From Okapia johnstoni (lineage: Eukaryota > Chordata > Mammalia > Artiodactyla > Giraffidae): a stretch of 64,000 nt of DNA. The translations under genes were made by a program, and so were the position numbers. Below, piece after piece: positions 42,701 through 53,614 of the stretch. Position 1 is the stretch's first letter; each line of letters begins with the position of its first letter. The stretch covers positions 5,890,001-5,954,000 of the forward strand of contig JAGTYA010000024.1 in assembly GCA_024291935.2 (NCBI GenBank), read 5' to 3'. The notes beneath the pieces were generated by a model. It was not told where the DNA came from. It searched no databases and was given only the letters and a program-made list of their open reading frames with translations.

Positions 42701-43289
42701 AAAGGCCATAGTGAGACAGAAGAGTGATGGGGAGAGGCTGTGAGAGAAGCTGCGGGTGAGGGTGGAGGGAGCTGGAGGGAGGCAGGAGCCAGCAGCGCCC
42801 AGAGCATCAGATGCTGGGAGCTCACCCCCTCCTCCGCCGCCCACAGCCTTCTTTTCTCCACCACCTCCTGACTGGCTCACAGGAGCCTGCACTGTCAGCG
42901 GAGTGGAGACGGTCACTCTCCCAGGTCAAGCTGCCCCAGAAGTGCTCTGCCCTCCACCCAGAGCCCTAAGGACCAAGAGATGTTGTGGGTGCATCTGCAT
43001 TGAGCTGGACTTTCTCCTCCATCCTCACCTTGAACCAGACCCCCTGATGGAAGGACAGAGACCCACCCAGCATCCACTCCCACGCCCAGGCCTCAGAGCC
43101 GCTTGGTTCTCCCTGTTGGTTTTTGAGCTGCAAGGACTGGGGTGGGCACAACTGAGTCCCCCCAGAAAGCCTCTGCAGGCCCCCCACCATGGGTGAGACA
43201 CATCCCCTGCCCCCCAGGGATGCCCACGTGGGAGGCAAGCAGCCCCCTTCACATGCCCCTCGCTGGCTGCATGGTCCCTTTTGAAGCCT
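42701..43289. other. Unique GC-rich stretch
   Basis: No repeat recognised. A 146-codon open frame on the plus strand (42756-43196) contains a proline run and no known domain; codon use looks random. I do not call a gene. Confidence 0.5.
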
Positions 43290-43410
43290 CAATGCCCACC
43301 TCTGAAATGGGGATAATCAGTCTACTTCACAAGTAGGTAGTGGATGCCAGTGAAGGACCTGACACAAAATCTGGCATATAGTAGGTGCTCAGTAAACACT
43401 GGCTTTATTT
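43290..43410 (+). repeat. MIR SINE 3' part
   Basis: 'cacctctgaaatggggataa', 'gtggatgccagtgaaggacc', 'tggcatatagtaggtgctca', 'gtaaacactggc'. Confidence 0.82.
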
Positions 43411-43559
43411 TATTGGGAATGTCTGAAAAATACAGAGATAAAGACAGAAAGCAAGACATAGCCAACAAGAGTTAGAGAGTCCAGGAAAGGGAGAGGTCAC
43501 TCTAGTTGGGTCAGAGGAGACTTTGGTGGCATTTGAATCAGGCCTTGGCGTATTTTAGG

Positions 43560-43755
43560 GCTTCCCTGGGGGTTTTGATGGTAAAGAAACTGCCTGCAAT
43601 GAAGGAGACCTGGGCTCAATTCCTGGGTCAGGAAGATCCCCTGGAGAAGGGAATGGCTACCTACTCCACTGTTCTTGCCTAGGAAATCCCATGGACAAAG
43701 GAGCCTGGCAGTGCACAGTCAATGGGGTCTCAAAGAGTTGGACATGACTGAGCAA
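43560..43755 (+). mobile_element. Bov-tA SINE
   Basis: Sense: 'gggcttccctgggggttttg', 'gagacctgggctcaattcct', 'gggaatggctacctactcca', tail 'gttggacatgactgagcaac'. More diverged than most SINEs here. Confidence 0.9.
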
Positions 43756-44584
43756 CATTTTGGAATATTTAAAAGTGAGAGATAGGGATGAGTGGAAGGT
43801 GAGCTTATACCATCTTAGGAGGGGTGATGCTGATGAGCTTCATTCTGTTTACCACCTGGATAGGTTTGGATCTACACAGGTGCAGCAGGAGCAGACAGCT
43901 GGATGGTGTAGGTAAGAGAAAAGAGCCTAGAGCCCCCAGAAGCCATCAATTAAGGGGAATGGGGAAAGAGAGCAGTGATGAATGGGAGGGAAATGGCACT
44001 GCAAGACAGGTCACATAGGGTGAAACTGACAGGGACTTGGGCCAATGATTCCTAAATCTGAGGATGACAAAGGGACCCAAAGAAGCTAGCTTACATTTGT
44101 GATTATATACAAGTGTACACTTTACTAGAGAAAAGATCCATAGTTTTTACCAGATTCTCAAAAGGATCTGTGTTAGTTTGGACAGGCCAGATTTATGCTT
44201 AGTAACAAACAGCCCCAAAGCTCCCTGGCCAGGAGTTTATCTCTTTATCTCTCATGAGTTCCACTGTGACTCTCCCTGAGTTTTGACCCAGAGATCCAGG
44301 CTGCTTTGAGTTTATACCTCAACCATCTCAACGTGCTGCCTCCATGACCTTCAACAAAGAAAGAGCTGGCATCTTCCAGGGGCTTCTTACCGCTGCAGTC
44401 CATAGGACACATCACTTCCAGTCACTATTCCTCAGTGACAGCTAGTCACCTCACTGTAAGGGAAGCTGGGAAGACCTCCATGCTCCTGCGAAGCAGGGAG
44501 AGGTCAGCATTGATGAGCACCAATTATGTCGGGGACCCCCAGAAAGTTAGGGACCTTAGTTTCAGAACAGTGAGTCCCACACTC
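43756..44584. other. Mostly unique stretch, possible old repeat
   Basis: The part 44170-44500 ('acaggccagatttatgctta', 'gagatccaggctgctttgag') has the feel of an old mammalian repeat that I cannot name. No gene. Confidence 0.4.
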
Positions 44585-44740
44585 TCATTTATAGACCACC
44601 TGCTTCAGATAGTATTCTGAAAGCTCTGGGAAAATGCAGATCCTAGGCTATGTCTTAGAGAGTTACGTGCCAAGGTCCAGGAACCTGTGTTTTTAACAAG
44701 TTCACAGGTGAATGTACAGAACCAGTTTGGCAACCCCTGG
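44585..44740. mobile_element. MER5-type hAT DNA transposon relic
   Basis: 'ggtccaggaacctgtgtttt', 'taacaagttcacaggtgaat', 'ccagtttggcaacccctgg' are the recognisable MER5 end, with 'gaccacctgcttcagatagt' at the other. Confidence 0.7.
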
Positions 44741-45189
44741 AGTGGAAGGTTCTCTGATCACAGGGCTGGGAGTTGCTTCAGAGGTCATCCAGGTTAGAAT
44801 CTTAAAAAACCTCCAACTGGCTTGCTCTCCTCTCCCTACATCTTCATACTGCTGGAGTGAAGTTACAAAACTCTCAAAGTTGATGCGCACTGTCACTTGG
44901 AATTCCAGGACCCAGGCCTGTGCTTCTCATGCCAACACTAAGATTAGGCCCATTTCACTGATATGATAACTAAGCCACAGAATGTCATACTGAATCTGGG
45001 ATTGCTGACCCAACTCATGTCTGATGTAAGGAAAAGTCAATGTCTGACCCCAAATGCCCTAAACTCCACTCCCAGTAGGTATGGTTCCCTGATATTTTCC
45101 AAGGCAAGTGGGCCTTTAAGACACAGGGTGCTCGAAAGTGCTCAAACACCTACACCATGGCCAGTTCTCTCTCTCTGCCACCATTGTTG

Positions 45190-45440
45190 AATTCCTCCCG
45201 GAAAACAAGACTGGAAGACAGTGCTAATTTAATTTGCCAGAATGAATGAAGGTAAGACAGTAACCAAGGGTGATGAAGCGCTGGGAGCAAATAATGCACA
45301 TCCCCGAAACCCGGCTCCTTCCATCACGACTGCCGTCCCCACACTCGAGCTGAATAAGCCAGGACGATGACAGTTAATTACCTTCCTCTGTCGCTGAAGA
45401 AGGCTGGCTTCCCCTAGCCAGGCCGTGGGCATGAGGGGAT
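45190..45440. other. Repeat-free stretch, candidate conserved non-coding element
   Basis: Homeodomain-like AT cores ('gtgctaatttaatttgcc', 'gacagttaattacctt') and 'gcaaataatgcac' lie in a stretch free of repeats. Only a candidate; no coding domain in any frame. Confidence 0.3.
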
Positions 45441-45863
45441 TTATAAATGGGCAAATGAGATCAAAGGGAGGAAGGAAGGAGCAAGGGTTTGTGGACCCCT
45501 CAGGGGCCAGCAGTATGTGGGTGAGGAGGGCACTTGGAGAAAGTGTTCGTTAGTTAGCAGGTCACCAATCAGCTCCCAGGGCTTGGAGTCCAGTGCTCCT
45601 GGTAGCTGTTTATGTGTCCGCCTGAAAGCAGGTTCATCACTGAGCCCAATGACCAGCTAGATCCAGAACAGAGGCAGCAGCATCCATTGTGTTCATGGAC
45701 AGCATCACCAGTGCTTTGGGGACATTTCACCTCCCAGGAAACAAGAAGACTTTTCATTGGTGCACACACGGACCTGCCCATCAGCCAAGCGATGAATATT
45801 TTCCTGGTACATAGTGGGCATTGGTGTGAGGGCCTGTGGGGATTCCAGAGGGCTGGATCAGCA

Positions 45864-45892
45864 CTTCTACATCACGTGATGTGATGTAGAAG
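45864..45892. other. Perfect 12-bp hairpin containing CACGTG
   Basis: 'cttctacatcac', loop 'gtgat', 'gtgatgtagaag' form a perfect 12-bp stem. The palindromic E-box CACGTG is at 45873-45878 in the context atCACGTGat, a usual bHLH-type site. Function unknown. Confidence 0.6.
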
Positions 45893-45909
45893 CACCCTGG
45901 GAATAATTC

Positions 45910-46040
45910 CCTGCCCAGCTGCTAACTAGTTGTCTGGCCTTGCCCAAGTTTCTTCTCTAAGCCTCAGTGTCTCCATCTGAGGAATGGGGACAATCGTAGC
46001 ACCTACTTTACAGAACTCTGGGGAGGGTTGAGAGATTGTG
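45910..46040 (+). repeat. MIR SINE
   Basis: Sense: 'tggccttgcccaagtttctt', 'ctctaagcctcagtgtctcc', 'aatggggacaatcgtagcac'. Confidence 0.82.
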
Positions 46041-47044
46041 CCTGGAAAGAGTCCGGCTTGGCCCCCAGACCACAGGAAGGGCTCCAAGATCACGAGTTAC
46101 CATCAGTGTCACGACCATGAGGATCACATGCATCCTTCCCAGGTGAGCGTGGGGCATGTGCTCACCGTGAAAGAAGGGAGGGGGCCCACTCTAGTTCATG
46201 GATCTCATGGGCAGTGGCATTTATGGCCACAAGGAGAGACCTCTGTTGTCACCTGCAAGGTGCCTTGCCACCTTCCTCTGTGGCTCAGAGAGTGAGGACT
46301 CAGTGCCCAGGCGGGAGGGAGGGAAAGCAGGTGGAAAGCTGTCCCTCGAGAGTTTGGACTCGATGCAAAGCTGGAGACCTACTTGGCTGGAACTGAAAAC
46401 AATTTGCAGCAACACAAAAGGAGACATTAGAGAGAGAGCCAGGCACCCTGCAAAGAAAGGGAGGAACTGATTGCAGGAGAGCAATTTAAACACAACCAAA
46501 GCCTGAACACATTTTCCAGGGACCCGGCTTCCCTTCACGTAGAATGAAGTGTCTGCATAATGTGGGAGCACTCCTCCCCCCCAGTTGCAGAGACTCTGGG
46601 AGCTGAGTTTCAATCTCCTTTTGTGTGGAGCCTAAGATGAAGACAGCTGGTCTTGGGACCTGGGATGCAGAGACCCCAGAACCTGGATCAGATAAGGCTG
46701 GAATTTTTCTGGGGGTTAGGCAGAAGGCACAGTCACAGCCAAAGATGAAAGGAATTTGGAGCTGAGAAGGCAGTAACAGGCATGGGTTCAGGTGTGACCC
46801 TGTCTGTGAGTGGAGGATTTCAGGGGGCAGGAGCACATGGGACTGAGCTGAGTTCTGGTTTCAGAGTGAAAGGCTCAGGATAAGACTGTGAACAGGGAGA
46901 TGGTGGGAGGTAGTACCAGGTATGTGATGGGCCCAAGGGCTTAAAGAAACAGCAGCCTGGCTCTTAGACCCCCACCCCAGCCCCAGCTCACAACTGGGCT
47001 CTGTGACCACTTGGGAGACTAAGTAGCCGTGGACTGAGGAAACC
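46041..47044. other. Unique stretch, no feature recognised
   Basis: Read on both strands; no repeat or gene that I can name. Antisense frames of 116-130 codons overlap each other and lack domains. Confidence 0.5.
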
Positions 47045-48345
47045 CCACTATTGTGAGGTATCAACCAAGAAGACACAGAAGGCTACAAACAAAAGGTTTA
47101 TTTGGGGTCTTAGGAGCTGCTATTCAGAGACACAGATTCAGGTAAAACCAAAAGAGTGTTCCGGGGGAAGAGACAGAGTCAGGGGCTTACAAAGGCAATG
47201 CCACAAGGTTAAGTTGTCTGGAAAGAATTATGATCAACCATGACACAAGAAAGAAAATACTTGTCTTCAAGGGATGGGCTCTCATGAATTACGTGGAACA
47301 ATGACTGGTTCAGATTTGGGAAAGGAGTACGTCAAGGCTGTATATTGTCACTCCACTTATTTAACTTATATGCAGAATACATCACCCAAAATGCTGGGCT
47401 GGCTGAATCACAAGCTGGAATCAAGATTGCCAGAAGAAATATCAATAACCTCAGATATGCAGATGATACCCCTCTGATGGCAGAAAGTGAAGAGGAACTA
47501 AAGAGCCTTTTGATGAGGGTGAAAGTGGAGAGTGGGAAAGCTGGCTTAAAACTCGACATTCAAAAAATGAAAGTCATGGCATCTGGCCCCATGACTTCAT
47601 GGGATATAGAAGAGGAAAAAGTGGAAGCAGTGACAGATTTTATTTTCTTGGGCTCAAAAATCACTGCTTAAAAGATGCTTGTTCCTTGGAAGAAAAGTTT
47701 TGACAAATTTAAACAGCATATTGAAAAAGCAGAAATGTCTCTTTGGTTTTTCCAGTAGTCATGTATGGATGTGAGAGCTGGACTATAAGGAAGGCTGGGC
47801 GCTGAAGAACTGATGCTTTTGAACTGTGGTGTTGGAGAAGACTCTTGCGAGTCCCTTGGACACCAGTCAATCCTAAAGGAAATCAACCCTGAATATTCAC
47901 TGCAGGGACCAATGCTGAAGCTGAAGCTCCAATACTTTGTTCACCTAATGTGAAGAGCCAACTCATTGGAAAAGACTAATGCTGGGAAAGATTGAGAGCA
48001 GGAGCAGAAGGGGGCAACAGAGGATGAGATGGTTGGATGGCATCACCAACTCAATGGATATGAGTTTGAGCAAGCTCAGAGAGATAGTGAAGGACAGGGA
48101 AGCCTGGTGTGCTGCAGTCCATGGGGTCAGACACAACTTAGCAACTGAACAACAACCAGGGCCTGATGAGTATCTTGAGTTTCTGGAACTTTGGGCAGAC
48201 ATTCTAGATGCCATTGATAAAACAGTAAATGAGCAGAAGGTCAGATTCCATCCAAACTAGGACATCCATAAGTCTCACTCCCTCCATGGCCTTCTGCCTC
48301 TGTTTAGAGAGCTCTCTTAGCAATACCAGGTCTGTTTTGATTTTC
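47045..48345 (+). mobile_element. MER21-like ERVL element, copy B, 5' blocks
   Basis: 'gaagacacagaaggctacaa', 'aggtttatttggggtcttag', 'gagtatcttgagtttctgg', 'cagacattctagatgcc' and 'gagagctctcttagc' repeat the blocks of 21674-22043 in order. A BovB lies between the first and second group. The LTR-like blocks that follow directly in copy A are found here only from about 50137. Confidence 0.55.
47298..48160 (+). mobile_element. BovB LINE 3' part, plus strand
   Basis: Begins 'ctggttcagatttgggaaag', 'gagtacgtcaaggctgtata'. The first 108 codons from 47345 are open and hold '[18 protein letters not shown]', with the YADD catalytic motif. A deletion near 47670 and frame shifts break the rest, which continues through 'tgtggatgtgagagctgg'-like sequence to the 'gcaactgaacaacaac' tail. 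Dead copy. Confidence 0.94.
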
Positions 48346-49027
48346 TTTTCACGGAGAGTTGGGAATGGGAAAGTTTGTGGAAATAACCCAACCCCAAAAC
48401 TTGACAGAAGGGATTCCCAGATTCAGGGATGGGGTGGGGGTGAGGAGTGACTGCCCAAAGTCTCTGTACTTGTTTGGATTCTTTTCAGCAAATATTCACA
48501 GCCCTCCACCCTACTGATGCAGAACTTGGCCCTGTGCCCTGTTTGGATCCAGAGAATGTCAGTGGATGTGACAGGTGGCAGTTCTGAGCCAAGTCCTTAA
48601 GGAGTATCCCATGTTTCTGCTCTGCCTCTTGCGCTTGCACCATTTTTGAGGAGCAGAACACACCTTCAGGAGCCACTGATCCACAGAGGTTTGTCTCAGG
48701 GCCCAGCAGGAAGCACAAGTGAGAATCACAGGACTGGAGATAAACAACACAGGAGCCAATACTCAATTCACGAATCACTCAGTTTATTGCACACAATTAG
48801 CACATGACACAAGTTAGTCAAAGTAGGGGGAAAAGGAGTAACAAACTTCTCCTGGGAGAAGTCTGGGATGGTGACGTCTCAGCATGAGCAGTGGTCCGTG
48901 GTCCAGCAGAGGATCTCGAGACTAGTGTGTTTGGGGAGCCTCCTTCAGCTCCAACATGGCCTCTGGCAGCACCTCTCAGCAGCACCTCTCAGATCCTCCA
49001 GTGAAGAGCTGGAGGAAGTCACTCAGC
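48346..49027. other. Unrecognised stretch between MER21-like blocks
   Basis: No known family seen. A short duplication 'agcacctctcag' occurs twice at about 48967-48993. It may be retroviral internal sequence or unrelated filler. Confidence 0.4.
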
Positions 49028-49567
49028 TTCGTTCAGTTCTTCAGTCGCTCAGTCGTGTCCTACTCTTTGCAACCCCATGGACTGCAGCACGCCAGGTTTC
49101 CCTCTCCTTCACTATCTCCTAGAGCTTGCTCAAACTCGTGTCCATTGAGTCAGTAATGCCATCCAACCATCTCATCCTCTGTCCTCCCCTTCTCCTCCTG
49201 CCTTCAATCTTTCCCAGCATCAGGGTCTTTTCCAATGAGTCGACTCTTTGCATCAGGTGGCCAAAGTATTGGAGCTTCAGCTTCAGCATCAGTCCTTTCA
49301 AGGAATATTCAGGGTTTATTTCCTTTAGGATTGCCTGGTTTGATCTCCTTGCTGCCCAAGGGACTCTCAAGAGTCTTCTCCAGCACCACAATTCAAAAGC
49401 ATCAATTCTTTGGCACTCAGCCTTCTTTATGGTTCAACTCGCACATCCATACATGACTACTGGAAAAACGATAGCTTTGACTATATGAACCTTTGTCGGC
49501 AAAGTGATGTCTCTGATTTTAATATTCTGTCTAGGCTTGCAATAGCTTTTCTTTCAAGGAGCAAGCA
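49028..49567 (-). mobile_element. BovB 3' part
   Basis: Antisense BovB from 'gttcttcagtcgctcagtcg' to 'ctttcaaggagcaagcattg', about 540 bases, with the RT C-terminal region partly open on the minus strand ('[18 protein letters not shown]'). Confidence 0.94.
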
Positions 49568-49756
49568 TTGTGCTGTCTTTTTAAGGAATAATGGTTACCC
49601 CCTGGAGGATGTCTTGATTCTATCAGCTTCTCCTGTTCAAGTGATATACATGATTCATCAAACTTATCTAAAGCAACACTCTTAATTTATCACCCAAAGA
49701 CACAGTCCCATAGTGAGCATGTCAAAACAACCACATTGGCCACGGTGACTCCATTT

Positions 49757-49897
49757 GAGCTACTTGTTGTTGTTCAACCACCCAGTCATGTCTGACTCTC
49801 TGCAACTCCATGGACTGCAGCACACCAGGCCTCCCTGTCCCTCACCATCTCCCAGAGTTTGCCCAACTTCATGTCTATGAACTACTATGAACTACTT
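49757..49897 (-). mobile_element. Short BovB 3' end with target duplication
   Basis: Antisense BovB 49766-49888 with GTT-repeat tail. Flanks 'gagctactt' (49757-49765) and 'gaactactt' (49889-49897). A small extra copy of 'tatgaactac' lies just inside the right edge. Confidence 0.85.
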
Positions 49898-50261
49898 AAC
49901 ATAGGTTAAGTCCCATAAGTATCGCACAAGATGAGTAGGTGTCAAAACAGGAGAGGATGAGAGGCACATGGAACAAAGTAAAACCCACCCTAAGGTCTGG
50001 AGCCCAGGGCCTCCACCTCAGAGCCCAGCATGGGCTGCCCAGCCAGTGCACAGACTCATGAACGAGAAGAGCCAGTGCCCACTGCTGTAGGTGTTTCAGA
50101 GGGTGCTTCACACAGCACTGTGGTGGCAATGGCTGTGTGATATTGTGATTTATGAGAACTAGCTATTTGATCTTTGCCCCCATTCTTGGCACAGAGCTCC
50201 TAATTCCTTTGGAATTTCATAAGTGATGAGAGTGATAAGGCTGTTTTTGTTTAATTCAGCT

Positions 50262-50396
50262 GGGTCATGTCTTACTTGTGGCCCATGAACTCTTAATTTC
50301 AGCATGTGGGAGCTAGTTCCCTGACCAGGGATGGAACCCAGGCCTCTGCTTTGGCAGCACAGAGTCTTAGGGACTGAACCACCAGGGAATTTCCAA
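50262..50396 (-). mobile_element. CHR-type SINE
   Basis: Antisense: 'tgtgggagctagttccctga', 'ccagggatggaacccaggcc', 'ggactgaaccaccagggaat'. Lies inside the MER21-like LTR. Confidence 0.82.
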
Positions 50397-50589
50397 GGGT
50401 GACTTTTATTAGGTTGATGAGGCAATTCTGGACCCCACCCAAGGATGACGGCTGGTTGCCAAGAGAACCAACCATGTGATTAGAAGATTAGAGTCCCATC
50501 TGACTTCCCTGGAGGGAAGAACGGCTGGAAATTGGATCAATCATCAGTGGTCAATGATTTAATCAACCATTATATAATGTGCTCATTAT

Positions 50590-50795
50590 GCGTGTGTGCT
50601 CCATTGCATCTGACTCTGCAACCCCATGGACTGTAGCCCGCCAGGCTTCTCTGTCCATGGGATTTTCCAGGCAAGAATACTAGAGTAGGTTGCCATTTCC
50701 TTCTCCAGGGGATCTTCCTGACCCAGGGATCGAATCTGCATCTCCTGTGTCTCCTGCACTGCAGGCAGATTCTTTACCCACCAAGAAACCCCAAA
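50590..50795 (-). mobile_element. Bov-tA SINE
   Basis: Antisense: 'gtgtgtgctccattgcatct', 'caggcaagaatactagagta', 'atctcctgtgtctcctgcac', 'ctttacccaccaagaaaccc'. Of the variant with a duplicated CTCCTG element near the head. Confidence 0.92.
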
Positions 50796-50961
50796 GGACA
50801 AGGTTCAGAGAGTTTCCAGGCTGATGAATACACGGAGGTGCCAGGAGGGTGGTGCACCTGGAAAGGACCTGGAATCTCCACGTCCCTTCTCACATAACCT
50901 GCCATCTGCATCTCTTCCTCTGGCTGTTCCTGAGCTGTAGCCTTTCATAACAAACCAGTGA

Positions 50962-51117
50962 GGAGTGGGATGGGGTGGGGGTGGCAGGATAGGATGGAGG
51001 CTAAAGAGGGAGAGGCTACATATACAGTTATGACTCATTTGAGTTGTTGTAAGGCAGACACCAACACAACATTGTAAAGCAATTATCCTCCAATTTAAAA
51101 ATCAATTAAAAAAATAA
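50962..51117 (+). mobile_element. L1 3' end, 5'-truncated
   Basis: 'tatgactcatttgagttgtt', 'gtaaggcagacaccaacaca', 'ttgtaaagcaattatcctcc' and an A-rich tail. Flanks 'aaaccagtga' and 'aagccagtaa' suggest a target duplication inside the MER21-like LTR. Confidence 0.87.
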
Positions 51118-51939
51118 AATAAGCCAGTAATCTAGTGAGTAAACTGGTTTCTGAGTTCTATGAAGTGCTTTAGCAAATTAAGCGAACCCAAGGAGGGACC
51201 TGTGGGAACCTCTGATTTATAGCCGGTAGGCCAGAAGCCCAGGGGACAACCCGGACTTTCCACTGGTGTCTATAAAGTTCGGGGCCGGGGGGTGGGGGGA
51301 CGGTGGTTGGCCAAGAATGGGAACTCTGCTTTGTGAGACTGAGACTTTACCCTGTAGGATCTGAGACTGTCTCTAGGTAGAGAGTGTCAGGATTGAGGTG
51401 AATTATGGGCCAAGCTGGTGTTGGGAAATTGCTTGATTTGGGGGAAAAAACACACACAGGTAGGGCTGGGAGCAGAAGTACCGGCTGGCAGACAGTCACA
51501 CAGCAAGTCAGGGTAACTGAGCTGGGCCAACCCAGGCAGCCCCCAGAGAGTAAAGAATACTTCCTCCCCACAGAGCGTCATGCCTCTGACAACGCGCTAG
51601 CCGAGGTCTCACTCTCAAGAGGCTGTGTTTGGATGCTCCCACTGGGTGTGCCCTCTCTGGGAAGATCCCATTAAAGGCTCAGGCTGCCTGGAAAGGGTGT
51701 GCCGGCCTCTCTCTCTCCTATCAGCCAAACGGGTCCATCTCAGACCAGGCAGCGACACTGCAGGAGCCTGGCAGGGTCAGTAGGCGGCCATGAGGCAGAG
51801 TAAGCCGGGGAGGAGGGCTGGGTAACAGCACAGGAGGCAGTGCCCTGGGCTGGGTGGGTCACAGGAGGGAGGAGGTGCAGGGTGCTGGGTGGGAGCTGCA
51901 CCCACTGGAATGAGCTCTGTAGCCAGGGACTGTGCCCTG

Positions 51940-52075
51940 CTCCACACAACCTTCTCTGTGACCCTGGGCGAGTGACCCCAGTGTTCGGGTCAGGGAAATG
52001 GGGATAATAACACCCCTCTAGGACTTCAGGGTGGAGTAATAAACCCCAAAATATGCAACAGACGCAGCCCAGAGC
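51940..52075 (+). repeat. MIR SINE
   Basis: Sense: 'tctctgtgaccctgggcgag', 'agggaaatggggataataac', 'ggtggagtaataaaccccaa'. 51466-51939 before it is unique, with nothing recognised. Confidence 0.75.
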
Positions 52076-52194
52076 CTGGCAGATGGATGGTGTCTGACAG
52101 AGGGGGCTCCCTCCCACCCACTCCCAGCCAAGATGTCCCAGCCGGGGTCACGGCTCCACCATCACGCTTCTGGGACTTGTGTCCTGCTCCCCTG

Positions 52195-52330
52195 GCTCCT
52201 GACTGTGAGACCCTGGGCAAGCCCGCCCCCCTCCCTGAGCCGAAGTTTCCTTATCTACAAGATGGAGATAATAATCGCACCTCCCTGCAGATCAGGGTGG
52301 GGACTCGGTGAGGTGATCATTGTTACCTGC
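52195..52330 (+). repeat. MIR SINE
   Basis: Sense: 'ctgtgagaccctgggcaagc', 'gaagtttccttatctacaag', 'atggagataataatcgcacc', 'ggggactcggtgaggtgatc'. 52331-52828 after it is unique. Confidence 0.82.
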
Positions 52331-52828
52331 TGGCTCATGGCCTGCACAGGAGACACCACCATCAGAGGCAGCTGCCGTCCCCCAGAGCAGGGGCTCTGCG
52401 GGACCTCTTAGAGAGTGAAACCCTGGACCACAAGAGGGCTGTTGTTCCCAGAGTTGTCATTCACTTCCGGCATCCCTTCCAGAATCCCCCATGGGATCCA
52501 TGGCTGTCCATCTCCTGTCCCTGACACTGCCTCTCTCTGTCCCCATACAGCTTTGACAGAGCAGGTCTGGATCTATGTGGAAAAGTATTCTCTGTTCATG
52601 TGAAAATTTCACGGAGAACAGTAATATCTTCTACCTGATTGATGACAAGAGCAAAAATATACCAGCATCCTTGGATTTTGCCTTTATGAACAAGCAAGCT
52701 GCCCCCCATGTGTGAGGGACTCAGTAAAAACTATTCAGGGACACATGACTCTTCCTTTTAAGCCACATTATGTTAAAAGCAGTTTCCTCTCCACTACATG
52801 TTACCTTTTCTCTCTCTGTCTTTTATTT

Positions 52829-52984
52829 GGTTTTTTTTTTGGCTGTGCTATATCTTAGTTGCAGACATGCATGCAGGCTCTCAGTTGCGGCATGCATTAT
52901 CTAGTTCCCTGAATAGGGATCAAACCTGGGCCCCCTGCATTGGGAGCAAGGAGTCTTAACCACTGGACCACCAGGAAAGTCCCT
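52829..52984 (-). mobile_element. CHR-type SINE
   Basis: T run then 'ggctgtgctatatcttagtt', 'aggctctcagttgcggcatg', 'ctagttccctgaatagggat', 'ccactggaccaccaggaaag'. Flanks rich in 'tttctttt' obscure the target duplication. Confidence 0.9.
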
Positions 52985-53024
52985 TTCTTTTCTTTTTAAT
53001 GAGAGGAACGCTTGTTCATTATTA

Positions 53025-53259
53025 TGGACTTAATTATTGTTGTTTAGTCAGCAAGTCCTGTCCAACTCTTTGTGACCCCATGGACTGGGGCCCATCAGGC
53101 TTCTCTGTCCATGGAATTTTCCAGGCAAGAGCAGGAGAGTTGGCTGCCATTTCCTTCTCCAGGGGATCTTCCTGACCCAGGAATTGAACCCACATCTGCT
53201 GCATTGCAGGCAGACTCTTTTACCACTGAGCCACCAGAGGGCCTGAGTGGGCTTAATTA
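53025..53259 (-). mobile_element. Bov-tA SINE with target duplication
   Basis: Antisense SINE 53037-53247. Flanked by 'tggacttaatta' (53025-53036) and 'tgggcttaatta' (53248-53259). Head 'accactgagccaccagaggg'. Confidence 0.95.
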
Positions 53260-53614
53260 AGGTCTGCCCCAAAATCCTACATCGATGCCCTGATGCCCTA
53301 ACCCCCAGCATGATCAGCATGATCGTATTAGGAGATGCAGCCTTTGGGAGGTGATCTGGGTCAGATGAGTTCATGAAGGGGGCCCCCAGGATGGGATTAG
53401 TGCCCCTATAAGAAGACACCTCAGATTGCTTGCTCACACACTCTCTCTCCCACCTTATGTGAGGATGGCAAGAAGGCAGGTTTCTGCAAGTCCCCTCACC
53501 AGGACCCAACCCTGATAGCACCTCGATCTGAGACCTCCAGCCTCCAGATCTGTGAGAAATAAATGTCTGGTGTTTAAGCTCCCTTTTGTTATAGCAGCTG
53601 AGCTAAGACGTTCA
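53260..53614 (+). mobile_element. MLT1-type (ERVL-MaLR) LTR
   Basis: 'gatgccctaacccccagcat', 'cctttgggaggtgatctggg', 'gatgggattagtgcccctat', 'aagaagacacctcagattgc', 'gagacctccagcctccagat', 'gtgagaaataaatgtctggt', 'ttttgttatagcagctgagc'. The AATAAA polyadenylation signal is intact. Solo; no internal part seen. Confidence 0.85.

Larger units (their letters stand above)
50137..51465 (+). mobile_element. MER21-like LTR (copy C), cut by CHR, Bov-tA and L1
   Basis: Same order as copy A: 'tgtgatattgtgatttatga', 'ctcctaattcctttggaatt', 'gttgccaagagaaccaacca', 'tgtgattagaagattag', 'gttcctgagctgtagccttt', 'gcaaattaagcgaacccaag', 'ggacaacccggactttccac'. Three insertions interrupt it. Polyadenylation-type 'aacaaaccagtga' resembles AATAAACC of copy A. 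Confidence 0.62.

Noticed and set aside
42756..43196. 146-codon frame with proline run after a possible 3' splice site
   Set aside because: 'ccgccgcccacag' could be an acceptor, but no donor, partner exon or protein similarity is recognisable.
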